Program-made: the position numbers and the translations under genes
Notes under the pieces: model-generated
Told to the model about the DNA's origin: nothing
Databases searched by the model: none
Seen by the model: only the letters and a program-made list of their open reading frames with translations
Shown here: positions 56,965 through 64,000 of the stretch, piece after piece
Layout of the letters: every line of letters starts with the position of its first letter
Numbering within the stretch: the stretch's first letter is position 1
Assembly: GCF_016734815.1 (NCBI RefSeq)
Contig: NZ_JAERQF010000007.1
Span: forward strand, 1 to 64,000
Direction of reading: 5' to 3'
Origin: Hymenobacter rubidus
GTDB taxonomy: Bacteria > Bacteroidota > Bacteroidia > Cytophagales > Hymenobacteraceae
DNA: 64,000 nucleotides

Positions 56965-59199
56965 ATGAAAACTGCCCTACTCCCGCTGCTCCTGCTGCTG
57001 AGCGCCGCCAACGCTCAGGCCCAAACCGCTCCCGCCGAAACTCACCAATCCACCAACTCACCAACCCACCTCACCGGCACCGTGCGCGACGCCGCCGGCC
57101 AGCCCCTGCCGGGCGTGAACGTGTTTCTGAAAACGACCTTTGACGGGGCCAGCACCGACTCGCTGGGCCGCTTCGACTTCCGCTCCGACCACGTCGCCGG
57201 GCCCGCCGTGCTGGTGGCCACCTTCGTTGGCTACGAGCCGCAGGAAACGCTGGTGACCCTAGGCGAAGGCCCCATCCACCTGCCCGACCTGAAACTGAAA
57301 GCCAGCCGCGCCGCCCTCGGCGACGTGGTGGTAACGGCGGGCGCCTTTGAGGCCAGCGACGACAAGCGCGCCGCCGTGCTCAAACCCCTGGACATTGTGA
57401 CCACGGCCGGGGCCTTGGGCGACATTGCCGGGGCGTTGAACGCGCTGCCCGGCACCACCCGCAACGGCGAAACCGGCCAGCTCTTCGTGCGCGGCGGGGC
57501 GGCCTCGGAAACCAAAACCTACCTCGACGGCCTGCCCGTGCAAACGCCCTACGGCGGCGCGGTGCCGAATGTGGCGGCGCGGGGCCGGTTTTCGCCCTTC
57601 CTGTTCAAGGGCACGGTGTTCAGCACGGGCGGCTACTCGGCCGAGTACGGGCAGGCCCTGAGCGCCGTGGTGGCCCTGAACTCGACCGACCTCGCCCCCG
57701 AAACCCAGACCAGCGTTTCGGTGATGAGCGTGGGCGGCAGCCTGGCCCGCACCAAGCGCTGGGACCGCACCAGCCTGGCCCTCACGGCCGACTACACCAA
57801 CCTGGCGCCTTATTACAACCTCGTTCCCCAAACTCTGAGTTGGGAAAAAGCTCCCCTGCAGTTGGGCGGCTCCCTCAAGCTGGCCCACAAAGTTGGGGAG
57901 GCCGGCATGCTGAAAGTGTACGGCACCTACAGCCGCCAGCGCCTGGCCCTGCGCCAGCCCGACGCCAACCCCGAATTTGAAGCCACCGGCCACCCCGTTG
58001 AGCTGGCCAACGATAACCTTTACCTCAACACCAGCTACCGTGCCCCGCTGCGGCGCGGCTGGAGCCTGAACACCGGCCTGGCCCTGACCCAGGACGACAA
58101 CCGCATCCAACCCGATGTGCAGTCCGTGCACGACCTTGACCGCTCGGCCGTGGCCCGGCTGGTGCTCACCAACGACTCGGCCAGCACCTGGTTCAACCTC
58201 AAAATGGGCCTCGAAGGCTACGCCCAGCGCTACCGCCAGCAGTACCAGTCCTCGGCCGAAGCGCCGGCGCTGCGCCTGGGCGTGGACGAGCAACGCGCCG
58301 CCGCCTTTGCCGAAAGCGAGCTGGTGCTCACCAACAAGCTGGCCGGCCGGGCCGGGCTGCGCACCGAATACTCGGCGGCGCTGGGCCGCTTCAATGCCGC
58401 CCCGCGCCTGGGCCTGGCCTACAAAACCGGCGAGAATAGCCAGCTCTCCGCCGCCTGGGGCTACTTCTACCAGTCGCCCACCACCGACCTGCTTCGCATC
58501 AGCCACGCTTTGCAGTTTGAGCGGGCCGAGCACTACCTGCTGACCTACCAGCGTATGGTGAAGGACCGCACGCTGCGGGCCGAAATCTACCAGAAGAACT
58601 ACGCCCAGCTCACCACCTTCGACGCGGCCAACCTCTACAACCCGACCACCTATCGGAACAACGGCGGCGGGTATGCGCGGGGCCTCGACGTGCTGTGGCG
58701 CGACCGCACCAGCTTCAAAAAGGCCGATTACTGGGTAAGCTACGGCTGGCTGGACACGCGCCGCCAGTTCCGCGCCGACCCCACGATGGCCGTGCCCACC
58801 TTCGCGGCCCGGCACAACCTGAGCGTGGTGGGCAAGTACTGGCTGCAGGGCATCCACACCCAGGTGGGCTTCACCTACAGCTATGGCTCGCCCCGCGCCT
58901 ACAACGACCCCAACCTGCCCGGCTACAACCAGGGCCGCCTGCCCACCTACCAGGACCTGAGTTTGAACGCGAGCTACCTCACCCACTGGTTTGGCCAGTT
59001 CACCATCGTCTACGTGTCGGCCTCCAACGTCCTGGGCCGCCAGAACATCTATGGCTATACCTTCGCCGGCCAGCCCGACGCCAGCGGCCAGCTCCGCAGC
59101 GTGGCCGTGACGCCGCCCGCGCCCCGCATGCTGTTTGTGGGCGTGTTCATCTCGATTAACAAGAATACGAAAGTGGATTTCAACGAGAAGCCGGAGTAG
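56965..59199 (+). CDS. TonB-dependent outer-membrane receptor with CarboxypepD-like N-terminal domain
   Basis: A 744-residue receptor: signal peptide (about 1-20), carboxypeptidase-regulatory-like domain (HLTGTVRDAAGQPLPGVNVF ... ATFVGYEPQET), plug domain (GDVVVTAGAF, LPGTTRNGETGQLFVRGG, TYLDGLPVQTPYG) and a β-barrel to the C-terminus. It imports a substrate across the outer membrane with TonB energy. No SusD-type gene is adjacent, so it is not a classical polysaccharide-utilisation pair; the substrate is unknown. Confidence 0.92.
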   Translation: MKTALLPLLLLLSAANAQAQTAPAETHQSTNSPTHLTGTVRDAAGQPLPGVNVFLKTTFDGASTDSLGRFDFRSDHVAGPAVLVATFVGYEPQETLVTLGEGPIHLPDLKLKASRAALGDVVVTAGAFEASDDKRAAVLKPLDIVTTAGALGDIAGALNALPGTTRNGETGQLFVRGGAASETKTYLDGLPVQTPYGGAVPNVAARGRFSPFLFKGTVFSTGGYSAEYGQALSAVVALNSTDLAPETQTSVSVMSVGGSLARTKRWDRTSLALTADYTNLAPYYNLVPQTLSWEKAPLQLGGSLKLAHKVGEAGMLKVYGTYSRQRLALRQPDANPEFEATGHPVELANDNLYLNTSYRAPLRRGWSLNTGLALTQDDNRIQPDVQSVHDLDRSAVARLVLTNDSASTWFNLKMGLEGYAQRYRQQYQSSAEAPALRLGVDEQRAAAFAESELVLTNKLAGRAGLRTEYSAALGRFNAAPRLGLAYKTGENSQLSAAWGYFYQSPTTDLLRISHALQFERAEHYLLTYQRMVKDRTLRAEIYQKNYAQLTTFDAANLYNPTTYRNNGGGYARGLDVLWRDRTSFKKADYWVSYGWLDTRRQFRADPTMAVPTFAARHNLSVVGKYWLQGIHTQVGFTYSYGSPRAYNDPNLPGYNQGRLPTYQDLSLNASYLTHWFGQFTIVYVSASNVLGRQNIYGYTFAGQPDASGQLRSVAVTPPAPRMLFVGVFISINKNTKVDFNEKPE

Positions 59200-59281
59200 A
59201 ACCGAAACAGGACTCAAAGTCAAGAACGTCAACTTGTCCGGCCTTCGCGCAGTCGAAGCACAACGGCCTGTTTGGTTGGAC

Positions 59282-59683
59282 TTAGCGGGCACGGGCTGCT
59301 GGCTCGTCGGCGATGAACTGGTCGTCGGCTTCCGGTGCGAAGGGCAGGTAGAGCCGCTCCCACACGTCGCCCTCAATCAGGTCCCAGGTGTGGCCGGGGC
59401 CCTTTATATCCTTCGCAATAAGGATGATGCCCGGCTCGACAATGAACGTTTCGCCGCTGCTGACGGTGAAGCGCAGCTTGCCCCGTAGCGTGACGACGTA
59501 CTGCGTGCGCGGGGCGGCGTGCGGCAGGTTTTCGTAAGTGTCGTGCGTTTCCGCAAAGCAGTAGCTCACGGCCAGGTGCGTGCCGGTTGGCAAGCGGCCG
59601 GTTTCGAATGTGCAGCCGCCGTCGGGCGTGTTGAGGAGGCGGATAGCCTTTATGTAGGCCAAGGCGTCCTTTGAATGGTTCAT
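59282..59683 (-). CDS. Cupin-fold protein
   Basis: A 133-residue single cupin: LPTGTHLAVSYCFAETHDTY, then TQYVVTLRGKLRFTVSSGET (cupin motif 1 region) and FIVEPGIILIAKDIKGPGHTW (motif 2 with His). Such proteins may be isomerases, dioxygenases or binding proteins; metal ligands are only partly visible. It converges with the receptor gene. Confidence 0.75.
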   Translation of the reverse strand: MNHSKDALAYIKAIRLLNTPDGGCTFETGRLPTGTHLAVSYCFAETHDTYENLPHAAPRTQYVVTLRGKLRFTVSSGETFIVEPGIILIAKDIKGPGHTWDLIEGDVWERLYLPFAPEADDQFIADEPAARAR

Positions 59684-59739
59684 GATTTGGGTTGACTAGT
59701 CGAATAGGTCCTTGCTGACTTGCATTAGAATCAGTAATC

Positions 59740-59890
59740 GAAGCTGTTTGAGTTAGTCGTCCTCGGGTGCCTATCGGTCATCCGGAGCGCAGCAAAGGCC
59801 CTTCTCACGCCTGCATAATCGCCGTTCCGTTGGGGTAAGGTCCTTCGCTACGCTCAGGATGACATCGGTCTTCATTTCCTAAACAGCTTC
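59740..59890. mobile_element. 151-bp MITE-like element, degraded copy of second subfamily
   Basis: Ends GAAGCTGTTTGAGTTAGT and TTTCCTAAACAGCTTC, with ATC on both sides (59737-59739 and 59891-59893). The inner family C palindrome (59777-59863) has several mismatches (GTCATCCGGAGCGCAGCAAA). The target duplication is intact although the palindrome has decayed. Confidence 0.85.
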
Positions 59891-59913
59891 ATCTTCTCCG
59901 GTGGCGCCCGCCC

Positions 59914-62667
59914 CTACTCCGCCCGCCGCACGCGCAGGTAGTCCAGCATGGCCTGGTTCACCTCGCCGTTCATGTTCTGGTTGGCGGGCTCGTAGGCCAA
60001 CGTGAGGCGCTGGGTGCCTTTTTCGAGGCGCACGAGGATGGGGTTCGAGAAGCCCCAGTTGCTCCATTCCTCCACGCCGCGCTGGGGCAGCACCACGGTG
60101 CCCAGCAACTCGGCACCGCGCCGCAGCGTGCGGATGGCGCAGCGGTTGTTGGTGTTGATGGGGCCGTTGCCGTTGGCGTAGCGGAAATCGAGGGCGTAGA
60201 GGCCAGCTTCGGGCACGGTGACGGGGATGGTAATGCCGGTGTTGCGGCTGGTACTGATTTCGACGAAACCCTTGCCGGAATAGCCTTTGTAGGGCTGCGG
60301 GGCTTTGGGAGCTACGGTTTCGAGCTGCACAAGGCGTTCAGCTACCGGGCCGGACCCAACTGTTATGGGCTCGCTGGCGAAGGATTCCAATCCCTGCTGT
60401 CCCTTGGCAATGACCTGATACTCGCTATCTCCATCTGAGGTAGTAACAGGGAAGCTCAGGCTCGCCGCATTTTCGGTGTCGACGCCAAGCAACTGGCCGT
60501 TCCGCAAGATTGAATAAGAAATGGCTCCTGCAATCGGGGCCCAATGCAATGCTCCTTCCCTATAAGTGACCGTCGGCGTTTCGGGCGCCACGGCATCGGC
60601 CACACGGTTGACAGGTTGCGCGGCCGGGGCCTCGCTGCTGAGCACAATTTTCACCGCGTGCCGCCCACTCATACTGGCCGGAATGGCGGCATCGGCCAGC
60701 GGTTGGCCATCCAGCGTGATGCTTTTGATGGCATTGCCGAACCCATCCATTTCCATATCGAGCACGGCCTTGCGGTACTTAAAGCCCGTGAGGCGGCGCG
60801 GCCCCGCAAACGCCTGCGGCACGAAAGGCCGGAACACCAGCCGGTCGCCCTCGTACTGCATCCCAAACAGCACCTTGTACACCAAACCCATGCTGCCCGA
60901 CAGGCTCCAGAGCATGTTGGAGGAGTTGATTTGGGTGCCGGCAAAGTCGCCGTTGCGGGCCACGAAGTTCTCCTTGTTGGTGAGGAACAGCGCCGCCGGC
61001 CGGTAGATGGCGGCCATGCTCTCGGTGAGCGAGGCTTCGTTGCCGGCCCGGGCGGCCGCCAGCGCCCAAAAGCTTTGCACGAAGGGCCACACGGCGTCGT
61101 TGTGGTAGGCCGGGATGCCCGGAATTTGGGGGTAGAGGCACGAAATGCCGTAGGGCGTGGTGGGCGTGCGGCTCACCACCTGCTGCGCCCGCTCGCCCTC
61201 GGCCACACCGAAGAGTACGCACAGCGCTTCGCCCAGCGCCTCGGCTTTGGGTGAGCGTACAAGGTGAATGCGGCCGTAGAGGTACTGGCCGTAGTAGCCC
61301 TGATAATCCAGCCACAGGTGCTCGTTGATGGCATCTTTGATGACTGCGGCCTGGCGCTTGTGCTGGGCCGCGGTGCCAGGGTCGCCGAGCCGGGCGGCCA
61401 TCTGGGCCAGCACGATGTTGGCCTGATAATGCACGGCGTTGGTGCCCAGGTTTTCGGACTGGTAAATGTCAACCGGCTGCATCCAGCGCGGGTAAGTCTG
61501 CTCGCGCCAGTCCAGAAACGACGACTCGCCGCGCACCAGGCCGGTGGCGGGGTCGTAAGCATTCTGCACGTCGTCGGCAATGCTTTGCTTGATGATGGGG
61601 TACACCCGGCGCAGCCAGGCTTCGTCGCCGGTGGCCTGGTAGATTTCCCACGCCGCCGTGGCCCAGATAATGCGGTCCGTCGAGCACGGGTAGGCGCCGC
61701 CCGTGCCGGTGTCCTGAATGATGCGGCCGTCCTTGCTCACCTTGCGCAGCAGGCTGTTCATGGCCACTTTGGGCTGCAGGGTGGCCTGCGCCAGAATGAT
61801 GCTGTAGCTCACGTCGCGGGTCCAGACGCCGGCCCACTCCTTGCCGGTGCGGAAGGTGCTGTCGGGCTCCACGGCGCGGCGGGCTTCCTCCAGGGCCAGG
61901 TTGTAGAGGGCATCGGCCAGCGGGTAGTCGGAGCTGTACTGCGGAAAATCGTCGGTGTTGATGCTCTTTTTCCAGCGCTGGGCAGTGGTTTTGGCGGCGG
62001 CGGGCTGGTTCAGGGTTAGCGTCGCTTCGTAGATGCCGTCGCCGTCTGGGTCTTTCAGTTCCAGTTCGGGCTTGTTGGTCAGGTTGTCGAAATCCCAGCT
62101 CAGCGGGGCTGTGCCGCCGGCCACGTACACGTGCTTGAAATCCTGCTGATACAGCTTCTCGCCCTTGAACGTGGTGTAGAATCCCTGCTTCTTGAACGCC
62201 GCCAGCACCGGCCGCAAATCGAGCCGGATTTTTACCGACGTATTGGGGGCCAGGTAGGTGGTGGAGGTGGCGGGTGTGGTGTCTTCGTAGCGCTGGCCAA
62301 ACACGATGGGCGGCGTTTCGATTGCGCCACCGCCCGGCCGGGGCACGGCCAGCAGCAGGTGGTTGAGGCCGGGCGCCATTTCGTTGTCCTTGCCATTGAT
62401 GCTGAACTTGAACTCGACGCGCGGACTCTGCTGGTCGTTGGCGGGGCTCACGTAGTTGGAAACCAACTCGGTGTTGGACAGGGCGCGGGCTTCGTACTTG
62501 CCCTGCACCACTTTATCGCGGTAAAGCGAGTAGGCGTCGGATTGCCAGATGGGATTTTGCACGGCGGGGATGGGGGCAATGGTTGTCACGGCGGGCTTCG
62601 GCGTCTGGCAGGCATTGAGTAGGCCCAGCGTGAGCACGAAGCTGGTAGCGAGGATGGTGGATTTCAT
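59914..62667 (-). CDS. Lipoprotein six-hairpin glycoside hydrolase with C-terminal carbohydrate-binding-like domain
   Basis: A 917-residue lipoprotein (signal MKSTILATSFVLTLGLLNAC, lipidated Cys20). An N-terminal β-sandwich of about 220 residues is followed by an (α/α)6-barrel catalytic region (about 240-650) with GVWTRDVSYSIILAQ, DTGTGGAYPCSTDRIIWATA, ESSFLDWREQTYPRW and PGIPAYHNDAVWPFVQSFWA, whose acidic residues are candidate catalytic groups. A fibronectin-like part and a CBM6/35-like β-sandwich (ITIPVTVPEAGLYALDFRYA, ANQNMNGEVNQAMLDYLRV) close it. It resembles MGH1-like/GH63-type enzymes; substrate unknown. It acts on the cell surface or in the periplasm. ATG at 62667 is chosen for the signal peptide. 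Confidence 0.85.
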   Translation of the reverse strand: MKSTILATSFVLTLGLLNACQTPKPAVTTIAPIPAVQNPIWQSDAYSLYRDKVVQGKYEARALSNTELVSNYVSPANDQQSPRVEFKFSINGKDNEMAPGLNHLLLAVPRPGGGAIETPPIVFGQRYEDTTPATSTTYLAPNTSVKIRLDLRPVLAAFKKQGFYTTFKGEKLYQQDFKHVYVAGGTAPLSWDFDNLTNKPELELKDPDGDGIYEATLTLNQPAAAKTTAQRWKKSINTDDFPQYSSDYPLADALYNLALEEARRAVEPDSTFRTGKEWAGVWTRDVSYSIILAQATLQPKVAMNSLLRKVSKDGRIIQDTGTGGAYPCSTDRIIWATAAWEIYQATGDEAWLRRVYPIIKQSIADDVQNAYDPATGLVRGESSFLDWREQTYPRWMQPVDIYQSENLGTNAVHYQANIVLAQMAARLGDPGTAAQHKRQAAVIKDAINEHLWLDYQGYYGQYLYGRIHLVRSPKAEALGEALCVLFGVAEGERAQQVVSRTPTTPYGISCLYPQIPGIPAYHNDAVWPFVQSFWALAAARAGNEASLTESMAAIYRPAALFLTNKENFVARNGDFAGTQINSSNMLWSLSGSMGLVYKVLFGMQYEGDRLVFRPFVPQAFAGPRRLTGFKYRKAVLDMEMDGFGNAIKSITLDGQPLADAAIPASMSGRHAVKIVLSSEAPAAQPVNRVADAVAPETPTVTYREGALHWAPIAGAISYSILRNGQLLGVDTENAASLSFPVTTSDGDSEYQVIAKGQQGLESFASEPITVGSGPVAERLVQLETVAPKAPQPYKGYSGKGFVEISTSRNTGITIPVTVPEAGLYALDFRYANGNGPINTNNRCAIRTLRRGAELLGTVVLPQRGVEEWSNWGFSNPILVRLEKGTQRLTLAYEPANQNMNGEVNQAMLDYLRVRRAE

Positions 62668-62784
62668 AGGCAAGGTGCGGTGGGAATAGCGAGGAGTGCA
62701 AACTTACGGGGGTTCGAGTTCAGCCGGTTGAAGTAACGGCGGATGCACGCGCCGCCACTTTCGCATCCCCTCGTATATCAAGGC

Positions 62785-63207
62785 ATGAAAAGCGTCCCCC
62801 TTCTCGCACTGGTTCTCTGCCTGAGCGTGCTCACCGCCCAAACCCTCAAACCCGTGTCTCTGGAACAAACCCTGCGCGCCAGTCACTGGAAGAAACGGGT
62901 GCTGCTTATTGCCGCCCCCACTGCAGAGCAGTCCGAATTCAGGACCCAAAAGGCGTTGCTGGCCACCGACAAAGCGGGCCTGGCTGAGCGGGACTTTCTG
63001 GTCGTAGAAGCACTCTACGACCAGCTCTCAGCGACCGACAAACAGTTTCTGGCGCAACAAATGGGCCTGAAGCAACAGTCATTCGCCGTCGTCCTCATCG
63101 GCAAAGACGGCGGCGTGAAAGAGAAAAGCAGTCGCCCCATTCCGCTCGCCGCCTTGTTCAACATCGTCGACAAGATGCCCATGCGGCGCCAGGAAATGCG
63201 CAAATAG
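62785..63207 (+). CDS. DUF4174 family exported protein
   Basis: A 140-residue protein with a signal peptide (MKSVPLLALVLCLSVLTAQ). The mature part has a thioredoxin-like pattern (WKKRVLLIAAPTAEQSEFRT, FLVVEALYDQ, FAVVLIGKDGGVKEKSSRPI, LFNIVDKMPMRRQEMRK) matching DUF4174. There is no CxxC pair, so redox activity is unlikely. ATG at 62785 is chosen; the frame is open upstream to 62743. Confidence 0.85.
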   Translation: MKSVPLLALVLCLSVLTAQTLKPVSLEQTLRASHWKKRVLLIAAPTAEQSEFRTQKALLATDKAGLAERDFLVVEALYDQLSATDKQFLAQQMGLKQQSFAVVLIGKDGGVKEKSSRPIPLAALFNIVDKMPMRRQEMRK

Positions 63208-63211
63208 CACC

Positions 63212-63437
63212 AGTACCGCGAAATTTCATTTCGCCTCGCGTCTGGTTTATGCTGATGCGAGGCGAAATGAAGAAGCTGTTTAGAAAGTCAAAATCGTTGT
63301 CATCCTGAGCGCAGCGAAGGACCTTATCACGTCAGAATAGGCGTTGTTCTGACGTGATAAGGTCCTTCGCTGCGCTCAGGATGACAGACGTGTAGGCAAA
63401 TCAGCCTTTCTAAACAGCTTCGAAATTTCGCGGTACT
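63212..63437. repeat. Palindrome of a further family (AGTACCGCGAAATTTC...), split by a mobile element
   Basis: Left arm AGTACCGCGAAATTTCATTT... (63212-63240). The right arm is cut in two: GCGAGGCGAAATGAA (63257-63271) and GAAATTTCGCGGTACT (63422-63437). Without the 150-bp insert and one GAA the arms are perfect complements over 28-29 bp. Confidence 0.88.
63272..63421. mobile_element. 150-bp MITE-like element, near-identical to the copy at 7207
   Basis: Ends GAAGCTGTTTAGAAAG and CTTTCTAAACAGCTTC are perfect 16-bp inverted repeats. GAA is duplicated at 63269-63271 and 63422-63424. The inner family C palindrome spans 63299-63385. It is inserted within the right arm of another palindrome, whose halves give an empty-site reconstruction. 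Confidence 0.92.
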
Positions 63438-63444
63438 AGTGCTG

Positions 63445-64000
63445 CTATCCCAGCGACTTCGTAAACCCGACTTTAATCTTCAGCTGAAAGTCGGCAATTA
63501 CCTTGAAAATCTCTTTCAAGGTCACCTGCTCAACCTTGGTCAGCGTTTTGGGGTCGAGGTAGTTATCCGGCATCACGTTGTCGCGGATAATCTGCACGGC
63601 CTGCTTTTTGAGGCGCACGCCCATGAGGTAATAGTAGGACTGCAGCAGCTCCTGCGCCTCGCTTTCGGTGAACACGCCCAGGGTTTTGAGGATTTCCAGC
63701 CGCTCGCCGGTATTGGTGGCGAAAATGCGGTGCTTGAGGGCATACATGCGTACTAGGTCCACAATGGGCGACATGGTTTTCTTGAGGTTGAACACCTGCT
63801 GCGAGCCGTGGGCGAAGGTGCGGATGTTGCGGAAAAACGTGAGCGGCGGCTCATATTGCAGCGCGTTCACGGCCATGTAATGGAAGAAGCGGTCCACTGG
63901 CTTTTGCAGCTCCACGGCCAGAAACTCGTGCAGTTCGTCCATGATGGTGGCGTCGCCGTAGAGGTAGCGGCAGTCGAACGAGGCGGCGAACTGCATGCCC
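63445..64000 (-). CDS. DUF294-type nucleotidyltransferase-like protein, C-terminal part
   Basis: The window holds the last ~185 codons; the gene continues beyond position 64000. The visible part is the helical DUF294 C-terminal domain: LQKPVDRFFHYMAVNALQYE, PPLTFFRNIRTFAHGSQQVF, LKKTMSPIVDLVRMYALKHR and AQELLQSYYYLMGVRLKKQA. Full proteins carry a cyclic-nucleotide-binding or CBS domain and a nucleotidyltransferase domain upstream. An internal Met at 63996 is not a real start. Confidence 0.85.
   Translation of the reverse strand, partial: GMQFAASFDCRYLYGDATIMDELHEFLAVELQKPVDRFFHYMAVNALQYEPPLTFFRNIRTFAHGSQQVFNLKKTMSPIVDLVRMYALKHRIFATNTGERLEILKTLGVFTESEAQELLQSYYYLMGVRLKKQAVQIIRDNVMPDNYLDPKTLTKVEQVTLKEIFKVIADFQLKIKVGFTKSLG

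Noticed and set aside
59222..59260. Possible family A remnant after the receptor gene
   Set aside because: Only short words (GAACGTCA, CAGTCGAAGCA) match and no second arm is found, so it could be chance.
57259..59376. 705-codon open frame on the minus strand
   Set aside because: Antisense to the TonB-dependent receptor with composition typical of a complement shadow; no start signals or motifs.
1..64000. tRNA or rRNA genes
   Set aside because: Intergenic regions were read for tRNA arm patterns (such as GGTTCGAATCC) and rRNA-like tracts; none was convincing. A covariance-model scan would be needed to exclude unusual ones.

Overview
The window looks like chromosomal DNA of a high-GC, Hymenobacter-like member of the Bacteroidetes. 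This is inferred from GC-rich codon use, menaquinone genes, a CarboxypepD-type TonB-dependent receptor, DUF4369-style TlpA proteins, LytS/LytTR two-component pairs, and Bacteroidetes-type -7 boxes (TAnnTTTG) before several genes. No rRNA, tRNA, CRISPR array, phage or transposase gene was seen.

Layout. 1-5.2 kb holds a lipoprotein, an SDR enzyme with an AraC-type regulator, a VOC protein, a toxin-antitoxin pair whose toxin is interrupted by a stop codon, a deoxyhypusine-synthase-like enzyme and HslV. 5.3-7.0 kb is the two-lipoyl-domain E2 of a 2-oxoacid dehydrogenase. 8.2-18.4 kb is a menaquinone cluster (hotdog thioesterase, menF, M42-like peptidase, menD, menB, FkbM methyltransferase, menE, outer-membrane protein). 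18.5-29.1 kb has envelope proteins, two TlpA-type oxidoreductases, small membrane proteins, a Uma2 nuclease-fold protein and two LytS/LytTR pairs in mirrored order. 29.2-38.4 kb has secreted proteins, an efflux-adaptor-like protein, a receptor fragment, an orphan NarL-type kinase and a large hybrid kinase with an exact 11 x 21-residue linker. 38.9-43.1 kb has a cytochrome c, an ABC permease and a SpoIIE-type phosphatase. 43.2-51.1 kb is a polysaccharide locus (O-antigen ligase, Wzz, Wzx, glycosyltransferases, deacetylase). 51.2-55.6 kb has TatD and a tandemly duplicated module of a PAS-only protein plus a small CZB-like protein. 56-64 kb has a lipoprotein, a TonB-dependent receptor, a cupin, a large lipoprotein glycosidase, a DUF4174 protein and the 3' part of a DUF294 protein.

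The most striking signal lies between the genes. At least four families of long palindromes are scattered through the window. One family is also carried inside a ~150-bp non-autonomous mobile element: four copies have matching terminal inverted repeats (GAAGCTGTTTAG...) and each is flanked by a perfect 3-bp direct repeat (AAC, ATT, ATC, GAA). Two of the four are inserted inside other palindromes. Palindromes also lie in the coding end of one gene and next to the starts of others, where they create false upstream starts. The duplicated PAS/CZB-like module, in which all four expected zinc ligands appear lost, is the best candidate for an undescribed protein system.
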